From positions 124,001 to 188,000 of the forward strand of contig NZ_QLMJ01000011.1 in the NCBI RefSeq assembly GCF_003259845.1: DNA of 64,000 nt, read 5' to 3'. The translations under genes were made by a program, and so were the position numbers. Source of the stretch: Actinoplanes lutulentus. Lineage in GTDB: Bacteria; Actinomycetota; Actinomycetes; Mycobacteriales; Micromonosporaceae. Positions 15,108 through 22,616 of the stretch are shown here, in pieces (position 1 is the stretch's first letter; each line of letters starts with the position of its first letter). Under the pieces are notes generated by a model. The model saw only the letters and a program-made list of their open reading frames with translations, searched no databases and had not been told where the DNA came from.

Positions 15108-15212
15108 CCTGAATGGTCGCCTTGCACGTTGCGCGGCCCCGGCGTCCACGGTCGTGACAGCGTTTCCGGCCTCCGGACTTTCCCACCTCCAGATGCCTGA
15201 CTGGCATCCAGC

Positions 15213-15261
15213 TACGTGGCGGGCCTCCAAATACGTGGCTGGCCTCCAAATGTGTGGCTGG
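15213..15261. repeat. 19-bp tandem repeat, 2.6 copies
   Basis: Units TACGTGGCNGGCCTCCAAA at 15213-15231 and 15232-15250, with a partial third unit to 15261. It lies just after the TPM gene and no function is suggested. Confidence 0.8.
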
Positions 15262-15610
15262 CGAGACAGGCCGCGTGCTGGGAACGAGCTGCGGGCATGT
15301 TGCGGGCTGGAAACGTACTGGGGCGCAGCCAGATCAGGTCGCGGGACCGAACGGCCGGCCGACCGTGACAAGGGCACACGCAGGAGCCCGGTAGCGGTGA
15401 TCAGGACTCACCGAATGCGTATGTGAGCCCCCATCTCGGCCCTGGCATGGATGAAATCGCACCGTGTCGTTAGATGCGACCGCATCCACGCTGACCGCGC
15501 GTTACGTGCGCCTTCGTCCACGCGGCAAGTGCCATTGAGCAAGACCTCGCCCCAAACCGGACCAAACAGCCCGAGACCAACCAACCCGGGACCGACCAGC
15601 GCGCCCGGGG

Positions 15611-15682
15611 AGCGCTTGCAGGGCGGTGAGCGCACGCATAACGCCAGCGCAGGGGCGGTGAGCGCACGCTCAACGCCGCCCC
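15611..15682. repeat. 32-33 bp unit repeat family, locus 1
   Basis: A partial unit at 15611-15631, a full 32-bp unit at 15632-15663, and a partial one after it. The shared core is AGGGGCGGTGAGCGCACGC followed by an AACGCC segment. The same core occurs in the larger array at 39910-40090. Confidence 0.78.
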
Positions 15683-15713
15683 AGACATGCCGGACCCGGG
15701 CTCCGATGACGTG

Positions 15714-15746
15714 AAAGGCGGCACCCCAACCGGGGCGCCGCCTTTT
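15714..15746. terminator. Rho-independent terminator between convergent genes
   Basis: AAAGGCGGCACCCC and GGGGCGCCGCCTTTT flank an AACC loop, giving a 14-bp stem with one mismatch. The tract TTTTCTTC follows on the plus strand and TTTC on the minus strand. It is one of the clearest intrinsic terminators in the window and would stop the minus-strand MFS transcript, and plus-strand read-through from the TPM operon. Confidence 0.85.
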
Positions 15747-15805
15747 CTTCACGCGTGAGATCTGACTCTCGAGATCTCACTCCCGAGACCTCACCCCCCG
15801 AAACC

Positions 15806-17257
15806 TCACGCCTCGACCGGCTCCACCTTCGTGCTCCGCCGCGCCGCCCAGATCACCAGCGCCGCGCAGATCGCGGTCAGCACCAGCGTCGCCGTGGTCA
15901 CCGCGTTCTCGAAATCGTGGGCCGCCGTCACACTGCCGCCGACGCTGGTCAGCGATCCCGCGATCGCCGCCGCCACGATGGTCCCGGTCACCGCCATGCC
16001 GATGCTGCCGGCGACCTCCTGGCTGGTGTCGCTGAGAGCCGCCCCGGTAGACGTCTGGTCCTCCGGCAAGCCCCGCATCACCGTCACCCCGGCGATCGTG
16101 GCGACCACCCGCATGCCGGCCGCGGTCAGGGCCAGCGCGATCGCGATGAACACGTAGTCGTACCGTCCCAGCAGGGCGTAAACGAGCAGGCCGGCCACGA
16201 CCGAGGCCGCGCCGAGCGCGCCGGCGCGCTGGGTGCCGAGCTTGTCGGCGATCTTCTCGACGAACGGGCCGATCGCGATCAGGACGACCACCTGCGGGAG
16301 GTTGCCGAGCGCGGCCTGCGCCGGCGACCAGCCCCAGACGAGCTGCAGCTGGAGCGAGACGCTGTACGCGATGGCGGCCATGCCCAGGCCCATCGCTGCC
16401 TCGTACGCCAGGCTCGCCGACACGGCCGGCCGCTTGATCAGGGCGAAGTCGAAGATCGGGTGGGTGGTACGCCGCTCCCGGACCACGAAGGCGACAGCGC
16501 TGGCGATGGCACCGGCGGCGGACAGCCACGGCGCGGCGTGACCCCAGCCGTCCTCGACGGCGAGGGTGGCGGTCCAGAGGGTGAGCAGCAGTGTCGTGGT
16601 GCCGAGCATCGCGCCGAACAGGTCGAGCGGGGTGGTGTTGCGCTGCGCCGGGTTGTCGGCCGGGATGCCGCGGCGGATGCAGAAGAACGCGAGCACCGCG
16701 ATCGGCACGTTCATCACCAGCAGCGTCTGCCAGGGCAGGACCTGCAGGACCAGGCCGCCGACGGTCGGCCCGATCGCCATGCCGACGAGGCCGACCGTGG
16801 CGATGAAGGACGTCGCCCGCATCAGCAGGTTCTCCTGGTCGAACAACCGGAAGCAGAGGGCCATCGTGCCGGGCGCGGTCATCGCGGCGGTGATGCCGAT
16901 GGCGGCGCGGACGGCGATCAGCTCGCCGGGCGTACGAACGAAAAGCACGGCGAGACTGGCGACGGCGAAGAGGCTGAGCCCGATCAGCATCATCCGCCGG
17001 GTGCCGTATCGGTCGGCGATCGCGCCGAAGGCGATCATCAGGCCTCCGAACAGCAGGGAGTACCCGGAGGTGATCCACTGCAGGTCGGAGGCGGTGGCGT
17101 GCAGTTCGCGGGCGATGGTCGGCAGCGCGACGCTGAGCACGGAGTTGTCGAGCATCTCCACGAGGAAGACGACGGACAGCCCCAGGATGGCGGGCCAGAC
17201 GGCCCACAGCGACGTGGCGGGCGCTTTCTCGCGCCCCTCCAGAACAGCAGCACTCAT
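15806..17257 (-). CDS. MFS exporter, DHA2 family (14 helices)
   Basis: A 483-residue exporter, starting at the ATG at 17255-17257, which has GGAGGAG 8 nt upstream; an earlier in-frame codon is less likely. Features include helix 1 LGLSVVFLVEMLDNSVLSVALPTIA, typical of the EmrB/QacA subgroup, motif A GAIADRYGTRRMML, and WQTLLVMNVPIAVLAF in mid-protein. The length and number of hydrophobic segments fit 14 transmembrane helices. Family members export dyes, antiseptics and antibiotics using the proton gradient. It is divergent from a TetR gene with shared operators, so it is probably induced by its substrate. Confidence 0.93.
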   Translation of the reverse strand: MSAAVLEGREKAPATSLWAVWPAILGLSVVFLVEMLDNSVLSVALPTIARELHATASDLQWITSGYSLLFGGLMIAFGAIADRYGTRRMMLIGLSLFAVASLAVLFVRTPGELIAVRAAIGITAAMTAPGTMALCFRLFDQENLLMRATSFIATVGLVGMAIGPTVGGLVLQVLPWQTLLVMNVPIAVLAFFCIRRGIPADNPAQRNTTPLDLFGAMLGTTTLLLTLWTATLAVEDGWGHAAPWLSAAGAIASAVAFVVRERRTTHPIFDFALIKRPAVSASLAYEAAMGLGMAAIAYSVSLQLQLVWGWSPAQAALGNLPQVVVLIAIGPFVEKIADKLGTQRAGALGAASVVAGLLVYALLGRYDYVFIAIALALTAAGMRVVATIAGVTVMRGLPEDQTSTGAALSDTSQEVAGSIGMAVTGTIVAAAIAGSLTSVGGSVTAAHDFENAVTTATLVLTAICAALVIWAARRSTKVEPVEA

Positions 17258-17310
17258 GATCAAGCTCCTCCCGGACACGACCGTCCGGTGGACTTACCGG
17301 GCGAATCACT

Positions 17311-17364
17311 GGAACGCTGTTCCATGACACCTATCTTGGAACGCCGTTCCAGACATGTCAAGAT
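17311..17364. promoter_or_regulatory. Face-to-face MFS/TetR promoters with two shared operators
   Basis: Two 13-bp palindromes, GGAACGCTGTTCC (17311-17323) and GGAACGCCGTTCC (17338-17350), have centres 27 bp apart. On the minus strand, TTGACA (17361-17356) and CAAGAT (17338-17333) are 17 bp apart, a near-consensus promoter for the MFS gene with the second operator in its spacer. On the plus strand, TTGGAA (17336-17341) and CAAGAT (17359-17364) are also 17 bp apart, directed at the TetR gene. Its ATG is 6 nt beyond the -10 box, so that mRNA would be leaderless. Confidence 0.83.
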
Positions 17365-17370
17365 GGGTTC

Positions 17371-18039
17371 ATGGCCACCAGGACGCGGAACACCGATCGG
17401 CGCGACGACGCGCTATCCAAGGAACGCATCGTCGAAGCCGCCGTCGCGATGCTGGACGAGGCGGGCGAGAGCGGCCTGACGTTCCGGGCGCTCAGCGCGC
17501 GGCTGCAGACCGGGCCCGGCGCGATCTACTGGCACGTGGCGAACAAGGACGAGCTCCTGGCCGCCGCCACGAACGCGGCCCTGACCAGCGGCATGACGGC
17601 GGAAGCCGCGGCCGGCCCGCCGAAGGACGTCATCCGCGCGATCGCGCTCATCATGTTCGACGCGATCGACGAGCACCCGTGGCTCGGCGAGCAGCTCTCC
17701 CGCGGCCCGTGGCAGGGGGTGACGCTGCAGATCTGCGAGCGCATCGGGCAGCAGATCCAGGCGATGGGCGTACCGGCCGGGCTTCAGTTCACCTCGGCGT
17801 CCGCGCTGATGATCTACATCCTGGGTGCGGCGCGGCAGAACGCCGCGAACGCCCGCATGCACCCGCCGGGCACCGACCGGGCCGAGGTCCTGGAGACCCA
17901 CGCGGCGGCGTGGCGTGGCCTGGACCCGGAGCAGTTCCCGTTCCTGCACGACATCGCCGGCCAGCTGCGTGACCACGACGACCGCGCCCAGTTCCTGGAC
18001 GGCGTCAACCTGATCCTGGCCGGGGTCGGCGACCTCTAA
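17371..18039 (+). CDS. TetR-family regulator with TetR_C-like ligand domain
   Basis: 222 residues. The HTH at about 15-60 reads LSKERIVEAAVAMLDEAGESGLTFRALSARL, with AIYWHVANKDELLAAA following; this WH-x-NKxELL form is typical of the TetR/TetR_C subgroup that controls efflux. The C-terminal half is an all-helical effector domain. It lies 113 bp from the divergent DHA2 exporter and shares two palindromic operators with it, so it most likely represses both. Its TAA stop overlaps the stop of the convergent GNAT gene. Confidence 0.93.
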   Translation: MATRTRNTDRRDDALSKERIVEAAVAMLDEAGESGLTFRALSARLQTGPGAIYWHVANKDELLAAATNAALTSGMTAEAAAGPPKDVIRAIALIMFDAIDEHPWLGEQLSRGPWQGVTLQICERIGQQIQAMGVPAGLQFTSASALMIYILGAARQNAANARMHPPGTDRAEVLETHAAAWRGLDPEQFPFLHDIAGQLRDHDDRAQFLDGVNLILAGVGDL

Positions 18040-18515
18040 AAGGCTTTGTGCATCACGTGCAGGCCGACCGGCCCGTGCACCGGGTGCTCGAACGCGCCCG
18101 GGATCGTCCCGACGATCGCGAACCCGAACGACAGCCAGAGCTTGACCGCGGGATTCGTCTCGACCACGGCGTTGAAGACCATCGCCTTGTAGCCGTCCTT
18201 CGGCGCCTCGGTGAGGACATGCTCGGCCAGCCGCCGCCCGATCCCCCGCCCGCCGGACGCCGGGTCGACCATGAACCCCGCGTTCGCGACCTTCGCCGCC
18301 GGGCCGCCGTAGTTCGGCTTCACATACGCCGACGCGACGATGCGACCGTCGTCCTCGACGACGAAAACCCGGGCCGCCGGACTCATCCAGAGCGCGCGGG
18401 CGCCGGCTTGCGTCGTTTCCCGATCCCAGGTGTACGTCTCACCGGCCGCCACGATCGTGTGCCAGAACGGCCAGATCTGGTCCCAGTCGGCCGCCACCGC
18501 GTCTCTGATCTTCAT
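18036..18515 (-). CDS. GNAT-family N-acetyltransferase
   Basis: 159 residues from the ATG at 18513-18515. It has the GNAT fold: beta strands with ARVFVVEDDGRIVASAYVKPNYGG, then the acetyl-CoA pyrophosphate loop GFMVDPASGGRGIGRRLAEHVL (motif A RGxGxx present as RGIGRR) and FNAVVETNPAVKLWLSFGF (motif B). The sequence resembles phosphinothricin-acetyltransferase-like GNATs that work on small molecules; the substrate is unknown. It follows the Ala-rich coiled-coil gene by 19 nt and may be co-transcribed with it. Confidence 0.9.
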   Translation of the reverse strand: MKIRDAVAADWDQIWPFWHTIVAAGETYTWDRETTQAGARALWMSPAARVFVVEDDGRIVASAYVKPNYGGPAAKVANAGFMVDPASGGRGIGRRLAEHVLTEAPKDGYKAMVFNAVVETNPAVKLWLSFGFAIVGTIPGAFEHPVHGPVGLHVMHKAF

Positions 18516-18534
18516 GATCACCAAGGCTAGCCGG

Positions 18535-18894
18535 TCAGACCGCCATGTCGAAAAGGTCACCGCTACGCAGCATCTCGCGCGGGTCGACGCCCTTCGCCTG
18601 GAGCCGGCTGACCAGCTCCGAAGCGCTCACACCCCGGACGTCGGCCGGATCGGACCCGAGAGCCTTGCTGAGCCGCTCGGTCCTGGCCGCCTCCTGAGCG
18701 GCCTCTTCCTTCGCAGCCTCTTCCTTCGCGGCGCGCTGGGCCTCCGCCACGGCCTTCTGGCTCTCCGCGACCGCCTTCTCGTCCTCGGTGATGGTCTTCG
18801 TGTCCGCCTTCGCGGCCTTGTCTGCGGCCAGCTGCTGCTGCGCCTTGAGGAGGTCGGTGCGGGCGTCGGCGTACGCGGTGCTGATCGAGGTCAT
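18535..18894 (-). CDS. Ala/Lys/Glu-rich coiled-coil protein
   Basis: 119 residues, ATG with AGGAGAAACACC upstream. Residues about 10-75 form a long amphipathic helix rich in A, K, E and Q (KAVAESQKAVAEAQRAAKEEAAKEEAAQEAA), predicted coiled coil. The last 40 residues are a small helical domain with VSASELVSRLQAKGVDPREMLRSGDLFDM. I do not recognise a named family; it looks like a cytoplasmic structural or adaptor protein. Confidence 0.72.
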   Translation of the reverse strand: MTSISTAYADARTDLLKAQQQLAADKAAKADTKTITEDEKAVAESQKAVAEAQRAAKEEAAKEEAAQEAARTERLSKALGSDPADVRGVSASELVSRLQAKGVDPREMLRSGDLFDMAV

Positions 18895-19005
18895 GGTGTT
18901 TCTCCTGGTCGAAGCGGTTGTTGTTGCTTACGCCCGGTCCAGTCGGTCGCGCAGGGACGGGCTTTCGGCTTCGACAGCTGATCCACAGGAACACAAAGGT
19001 TCCTG

Positions 19006-19380
19006 CTAGCTCCGGTCCTTCTCGAATGCCGCGCGGCTGGCCTCGATGTGCGGCACGTGCTCCAGCGCCCACCCCGCCAGGGCGAGTGCCGGCGCGATGA
19101 GACTCCGGCCCACAGCGGTCAGTGCGTACTCCACCCTCGGCGGGACCTCGGCGTACACCGTGCGCGACACCAGGCCGTCGCGCTCCAGATGGCGCAGGGT
19201 CAGGGTGAGCATCCGCTGGGAGATGCCCGGGATCTGATGATGCAGGTCGGTGAACCGGACCGTGCCCTGCTCCAGCGTCGCCACGATCAGCAGCGTCCAT
19301 TTGTTGCAGATCTGGTCGAGGATCGCGCGGATCGTCCGGCCGCCGTCCCCGCGGATCATGCACGTGTGTTCGTACTCCAC
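19006..19380 (-). CDS. HxlR-family transcriptional regulator
   Basis: 124 residues, GTG start. A winged-helix of the HxlR type: IRAILDQICNKWTLLIVATL, RFTDLHHQIPGISQRMLTLTLRHLERDGLVSRTVYAEVPPRVEYALTAVGRSL, matching the family motif order. One cysteine (C7) lies before the core and one (C25) is in the family's usual helix position, so redox or aldehyde sensing is possible but unproven. It is divergent from a DoxX gene, a frequent partner. A perfect 18-bp palindrome lies between them. Confidence 0.92.
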   Translation of the reverse strand: MEYEHTCMIRGDGGRTIRAILDQICNKWTLLIVATLEQGTVRFTDLHHQIPGISQRMLTLTLRHLERDGLVSRTVYAEVPPRVEYALTAVGRSLIAPALALAGWALEHVPHIEASRAAFEKDRS

Positions 19381-19393
19381 CCGGCAACTCCCT

Positions 19394-19448
19394 GTGCCTG
19401 AGGCACACGCGTGTGCCTTTTGTAAGGCTCACAATAGTGCCTCATGAT
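19394..19448. promoter_or_regulatory. HxlR operator and DoxX promoter
   Basis: AGGCACACGCGTGTGCCT (19401-19418) is a perfect 18-bp palindrome. It overlaps a second palindrome GTGCCTGAGGCAC (19394-19406), giving three related GTGCCT half-sites in a row, plus a further AGTGCCTCA downstream. A -35 TTGTAA (19420-19425) and -10 CATGAT (19443-19448), 17 bp apart, point toward the DoxX gene. Confidence 0.78.
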
Positions 19449-19487
19449 GGGGCAACTTACTTCTGGTAACTGTCCTAGGAGAGCCCC

Positions 19488-19838
19488 ATGTTGTACTGGA
19501 TTCTCGCTGGCTTGCTCGCCGTCTTCTACCTGTACGCAGGCGGCAAGAAGGTCACTCAGAGCAAGGACCAGCTCGCGCCGATGATGGGCTGGGTGGACAC
19601 CGTCCCGATGCCGGCCGTCCGCCTCATCGGCGCCCTCGAGATCCTCGGCGCCCTCGGCCTGATCCTGCCGCCGCTGACCGGCATCGCCGCCTGGCTCGCG
19701 GTCGCCGCGGCGATCGGGCTCGCGATCGTCCAGATCGGCGGCATCGCGGTCCACGTCTCCCGCGGCGAGACCAAGGTCATCGGCCTCAACATCGCCCTGC
19801 TGGCCCTCGCGGTCGTGCTGATCTTCATCGCGCCCTGA
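19488..19838 (+). CDS. DoxX-family membrane protein
   Basis: 116 residues, ATG at 19488 with AGGAG upstream. Four transmembrane helices: MLYWILAGLLAVFYLYAGG, AVRLIGALEILGALGLILPP, AAWLAVAAAIGLAIVQIGG and NIALLALAVVLIFIAP. The first-helix YAGGKK segment and the GALEILGALGLILP segment are typical of DoxX-like proteins. Relatives are linked to redox stress and thiosulphate:quinone metabolism. The divergent HxlR gene is its likely regulator. The stop lies 14 nt inside the convergent WD40 gene end. Confidence 0.9.
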   Translation: MLYWILAGLLAVFYLYAGGKKVTQSKDQLAPMMGWVDTVPMPAVRLIGALEILGALGLILPPLTGIAAWLAVAAAIGLAIVQIGGIAVHVSRGETKVIGLNIALLALAVVLIFIAP

Positions 19839-21510
19839 GCCGGGCCTTCAGGTCGCCGGTCAGCAGGTCCCACACCCGCACGGTGCCGTCCTCGGAACCG
19901 CTGACCACCTGAGTGCCGTCGATCGCGACCGAGGTGATCCGCCCGGTGTGGCCGGTCAGGCGTAACCCCGCCTCGTTTTCCCCGATCCGCAACGTTCCGT
20001 CCTCGCCGCCGGTCACGACGATGAGTCGTCCTTCGTGCACGGTCGCGGCCACCGCCGTGAGCTGCCCGTCGTGGCCGGCCCGCCGGAACATCAGCTCCCC
20101 GGCTGCCATGTCCCACACCCGCAGCTCGCCGTCCCGGCCCGCGCCGGAGATCACCACCATCCGCCCGTCGACGCGCGCGACCGCCACCGGTGGCCACGTC
20201 ACACTGCCGCCGGCGCCGCCGCCTGCCATCGGCGTACCGATGACGTTGCCCTCGGCGAGGTCCCACGCCCGCAGCGCGATCTCGTCGACGTCGTACTCCC
20301 CCGTCGCCTCGTCGTAGGGATGGTCCTCGGTGACCGCATAGATCACGTCGTCCACCTGCGCGAAGGCCCGAGCTCCTGCCCACTCGTCCAACGGACCGGC
20401 GGCAAGCTCGCCGGTCGCAAGATCCCATGCCCGGGTACGCCCATCGCCGTGCAGACAGACCGCGATGGTCCGTTCCTGCCAGTCCGCGGCGGCCAGCACC
20501 GTGGCCGGATATCTCGTGTCGATCGGATCACCCGCCGGGGCACCGGTGGCGAGGTCCCAGGTCCGCAGCGAGCGGTCCCCGGCGGTCACGGCCACGGTGC
20601 GTCCGTCGAGCTCGGTGGTGGCGATCGCGCGTACCCAAGAGGTGTGGCCGTTGATCTTCTCCCCCGCCGGAGTGAGGGTGGTCAGATCCCAGCGGCGCAG
20701 CGTGCCGTCGCCGTCACCGCTGATCACGAACGGACGCCCGCCGGCGTGACCGACAGCGACCGTGGTGATCGAGACGGTCTCGTCGGCCCAGGGCGTGCCG
20801 ATCGGCGCGCCGTCGGGAAGGTCATGGGTACGCACCGACTCGTCGAGCCCGTGGGTGACCAGAACCGGACGGCCGTGCAGCACGGTGGCGGCCAGGGCGT
20901 CCACCTCGTCGAGCGAGGTCGACGGGAGAACAGCCTTGCGCCCGTCGGTGGTGACGATGACGATCGTGCCGTCGATCTCGGCGGCGGCGATCGAGGCGAT
21001 GAGGTCGCCGGGCCGGTCGATCGGCGCGCCGGCCTCCTCACCCGAGGTCAGGTCGGACTGGTGGATCACCCCGTCGACGTCGGCGCTGACCACGATCGAG
21101 TCCCCGGCCAGCGCGAGAGCGCTGATCTGAGCCCGGTGCACGGCCAGCGGGCCGCCCACCTCCGCGCCGGTGGCAATGTCCCAGCGGCGCAGTTCGGTAC
21201 CGGCCCCGCCGATCAGAGTCGGACGCCCCGCCAGCACCCCGGCGGTGATCACCTCAGGCGCGGTCCCGGCGAACGTGACATCCACGCCGTCGCCGGAGGC
21301 CAGGTCGAACACGTGCAGCCGCCCGTTCGCCACGCAGATCGCGATCGGTCGCCCGTCGAGCTCAGCCGCGGCCACCGCGCTGATCCCGGCGAGCCCGGTC
21401 GGAATGGTGCCCGCCGACACACCGGCCACCAGGTCGATGACTTCCAGCGCCGGACCCCGCACGATGATCGCGTGCGGCCCGCCGGCCTCAAGCACTGTCA
21501 GGCAAGACAT
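19825..21510 (-). CDS. WD40-repeat protein
   Basis: 561 residues, taken from the ATG at 21508-21510 (MSCLTVLEAG). The whole protein is a string of about 12-13 WD40-like blades with the recurring pattern LRRWDLATGAP... and GxDGTVRVWDLLTG. Each blade carries Ser-Gly-x-x-D-G-x-x-R-x-W-D-like sequence and TG after each strand. Two seven-blade propellers would fit the length. There is no signal peptide, kinase domain or NACHT domain; bacterial WD40 arrays are usually scaffolds. The 3' end overlaps the convergent DoxX gene by 14 bp. Confidence 0.9.
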   Translation of the reverse strand: MSCLTVLEAGGPHAIIVRGPALEVIDLVAGVSAGTIPTGLAGISAVAAAELDGRPIAICVANGRLHVFDLASGDGVDVTFAGTAPEVITAGVLAGRPTLIGGAGTELRRWDIATGAEVGGPLAVHRAQISALALAGDSIVVSADVDGVIHQSDLTSGEEAGAPIDRPGDLIASIAAAEIDGTIVIVTTDGRKAVLPSTSLDEVDALAATVLHGRPVLVTHGLDESVRTHDLPDGAPIGTPWADETVSITTVAVGHAGGRPFVISGDGDGTLRRWDLTTLTPAGEKINGHTSWVRAIATTELDGRTVAVTAGDRSLRTWDLATGAPAGDPIDTRYPATVLAAADWQERTIAVCLHGDGRTRAWDLATGELAAGPLDEWAGARAFAQVDDVIYAVTEDHPYDEATGEYDVDEIALRAWDLAEGNVIGTPMAGGGAGGSVTWPPVAVARVDGRMVVISGAGRDGELRVWDMAAGELMFRRAGHDGQLTAVAATVHEGRLIVVTGGEDGTLRIGENEAGLRLTGHTGRITSVAIDGTQVVSGSEDGTVRVWDLLTGDLKARLRAR

Positions 21511-21705
21511 GGCCGTCACTCTAAGCCGCCAGATCCGGTCGGGACGAGAGCGGATTGTCGATCTTGTGCCCCGCGTGTGCACGCTCCCATCCGTCCACAA
21601 TGCCATGCCGGCCCCCAAACACCCTGCTCAGCCCAGCCCGGACGAGCACCCACCCAGCAGCACCGCTGTCCGGATACCGACGCCAACCCGCGCATCCCCG
21701 GCGAG

Positions 21706-21802
21706 CCCCGCTCGACCTTGAGGGCGGCGCAACGGGATCGGGCCGAAGTCGTGAGTTTCCGCCGCCCCACCGACCACAAACTCACAAGGTCCCGCAGAAC
21801 GG
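21706..21802. repeat. About 97-bp direct repeat with GTGAGTTT hairpin, copy 1
   Basis: Compared with 22006-22102 this shows an exact 300-bp offset and near identity from ATCGGGCCGAAGTC on. The centre contains GTGAGTTT, a 20-nt interval, then AAACTCAC, so each copy can fold as a hairpin. A TTGAGGGCGGC start is also shared. Confidence 0.85.
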
Positions 21803-21840
21803 CACCGCCCTGCCGGCTCACCCGGATACCGACGCCAACC

Positions 21841-21888
21841 GGCGACGCCGACCCGCGCATCCCCGGCGACGCCGACCCGGGCATCCCC
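21841..21888. repeat. 24-bp tandem repeat, 2 copies
   Basis: Two adjacent 24-bp units, GGCGACGCCGACCC followed by GSGCATCCCC (21841-21864 and 21865-21888), differ at one base. A degenerate third unit follows. Confidence 0.8.
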
Positions 21889-22005
21889 AGCAACGTCGGA
21901 CCCCGCATCCCGGCTCGCGCTTGTGCTCGCTCCCTCGGCCACCGCGCGACCGTAAGCACGAGCCGGCAACGCACCAAAGCCACGCCACGCACCGATGCCG
22001 CCGAA

Positions 22006-22102
22006 CCCCGCCCGACCGTGAGGGCGGCGAGGCGGAAGCGGGCCGAAGTCGTGAGTTTCCGCCGCCCCACCGACCACAAACTCACAAGATCCCGGAGAAC
22101 GG
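22006..22102. repeat. About 97-bp direct repeat with GTGAGTTT hairpin, copy 2
   Basis: Second copy, exactly 300 bp after the first and nearly identical over its central 60 bp, with the same GTGAGTTT/AAACTCAC arms. Confidence 0.85.
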
Positions 22103-22185
22103 CCCGCCGACACCGCCCTGCCGGCTCACCGCGTGTTCGGGTGCGGCAGCTCCCGGTGCCGACGTTTGCGGTGCCGCGGGATGCC

Positions 22186-22260
22186 GGGGGTGCCGCGGGT
22201 TGCAGGGGGTGCCGCGGGTTGCAGGGGGTGCCGCGGGTTGCAGGGGGTGCCGGGGGGGGG
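22186..22260. repeat. 19-bp tandem repeat, 3 copies plus a G-rich end
   Basis: Three exact 19-bp units of GGGGGTGCCGCGGGTTGCA (22186-22204, 22205-22223, 22224-22242), then a partial unit that ends in a run of nine G. It runs directly into the 120-bp double-hairpin element. Confidence 0.88.
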
Positions 22261-22380
22261 CGAGCCGTAGCTCAGCCATGTCATGGGGCAGCGATAACGT
22301 GACTGGACGACGGCTCGCTCCCCTCGGCCGTCGCTCAGGCGCCTTATGAGGGTCCGATTGCATGGCTGAGCTACGGCTCG
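22261..22380. repeat. 120-bp double-hairpin element, copy 1
   Basis: Exactly 120 bp, beginning CGAGCCGTAG and ending CTACGGCTCG. It contains two consecutive hairpins with a central CTCGCTCCCCTCGGCCGTCG. Copy 2 at 48270-48389 has the same length, termini and internal layout. The two outer termini can also pair with each other, so alternative folds are possible. Confidence 0.85.
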
Positions 22381-22607
22381 GCTCGCTCACCGGCCCGGCT
22401 CGCTCGTCGGCCCGGCACAGCGGCACAGAGCAACGGCCCGGCACAGCAGCACAGAGCAACGGCCCCGGCACAGCAGCACAGAACAACGGCCCGGTGGCAC
22501 GGACCGGACCTGAGGGCGACCCGGTCGTGGTCGCGGTCGGTGATCCGGGCCTCGGCGGGACCCCACCAGCGACCGGTACGGGAATAGAAATCCGTCACCC
22601 AGTCCAC
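22371..22607 (-). pseudogene. Truncated gene start, possibly methyltransferase-like, read into repeat DNA
   Basis: A GTG start at 22605-22607 gives about 35 residues that look like genuine protein (MDWVTDFYSRTGRWWGPAEA, then ITDRDHDRVALRS). This is followed by a Cys/Ala-rich stretch produced by reading through the 26-bp tandem repeat, and then a stop. The real part recalls the N-terminus of some actinobacterial class I methyltransferases, but I am not certain of the family. It lies 9 nt after the MazG-like gene, so it was probably the third gene of that operon before truncation. The repeat array interrupts it at about residue 36. Confidence 0.5.
22408..22486. repeat. 26-bp tandem repeat, 3 copies
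   Basis: Units CGGCCCGGCACAGCRGCACA plus GARCAA at 22408-22433, 22434-22459 and a 27-bp third unit 22460-22486. The array lies where the truncated minus-strand gene loses its protein-like sequence. Confidence 0.85.
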
Positions 22608-22616
22608 GGGCCGAAC

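Larger units (their letters stand above)
15108..15805. other. Gene-free convergent gap with repeats (698 bp)
   Basis: No supported gene. Bases 15213-15261 hold a 19-bp tandem repeat. Bases 15436-15523 resemble part of the repeat region at 63.45-63.6 kb (shared GTGCGCCYYCGTCCACGC). Bases 15611-15680 hold the 32-33 bp unit family also found at 39.9-40.1 kb, and a strong terminator hairpin closes the gap. Confidence 0.7.
21511..22370. other. Gene-free repeat region (about 860 bp)
   Basis: No supported gene. Contents: a pair of about 97-bp direct repeats with a 300-bp offset, a 24-bp tandem repeat, a 19-bp tandem repeat and a 120-bp double hairpin. All are annotated separately. Open frames read through these repeats are not credible genes. 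Confidence 0.7.

Noticed and set aside
20035..22302. A 755-codon plus-strand frame over the WD40 gene and the repeat gap
   Set aside because: It crosses the WD40 gene and several repeat families and has no recognisable domain.
22371..22502. Cys/Ala-rich C-terminal stretch of the truncated gene as a real domain
   Set aside because: The Cys/Ala run is the translation of the 26-bp tandem repeat in one frame.
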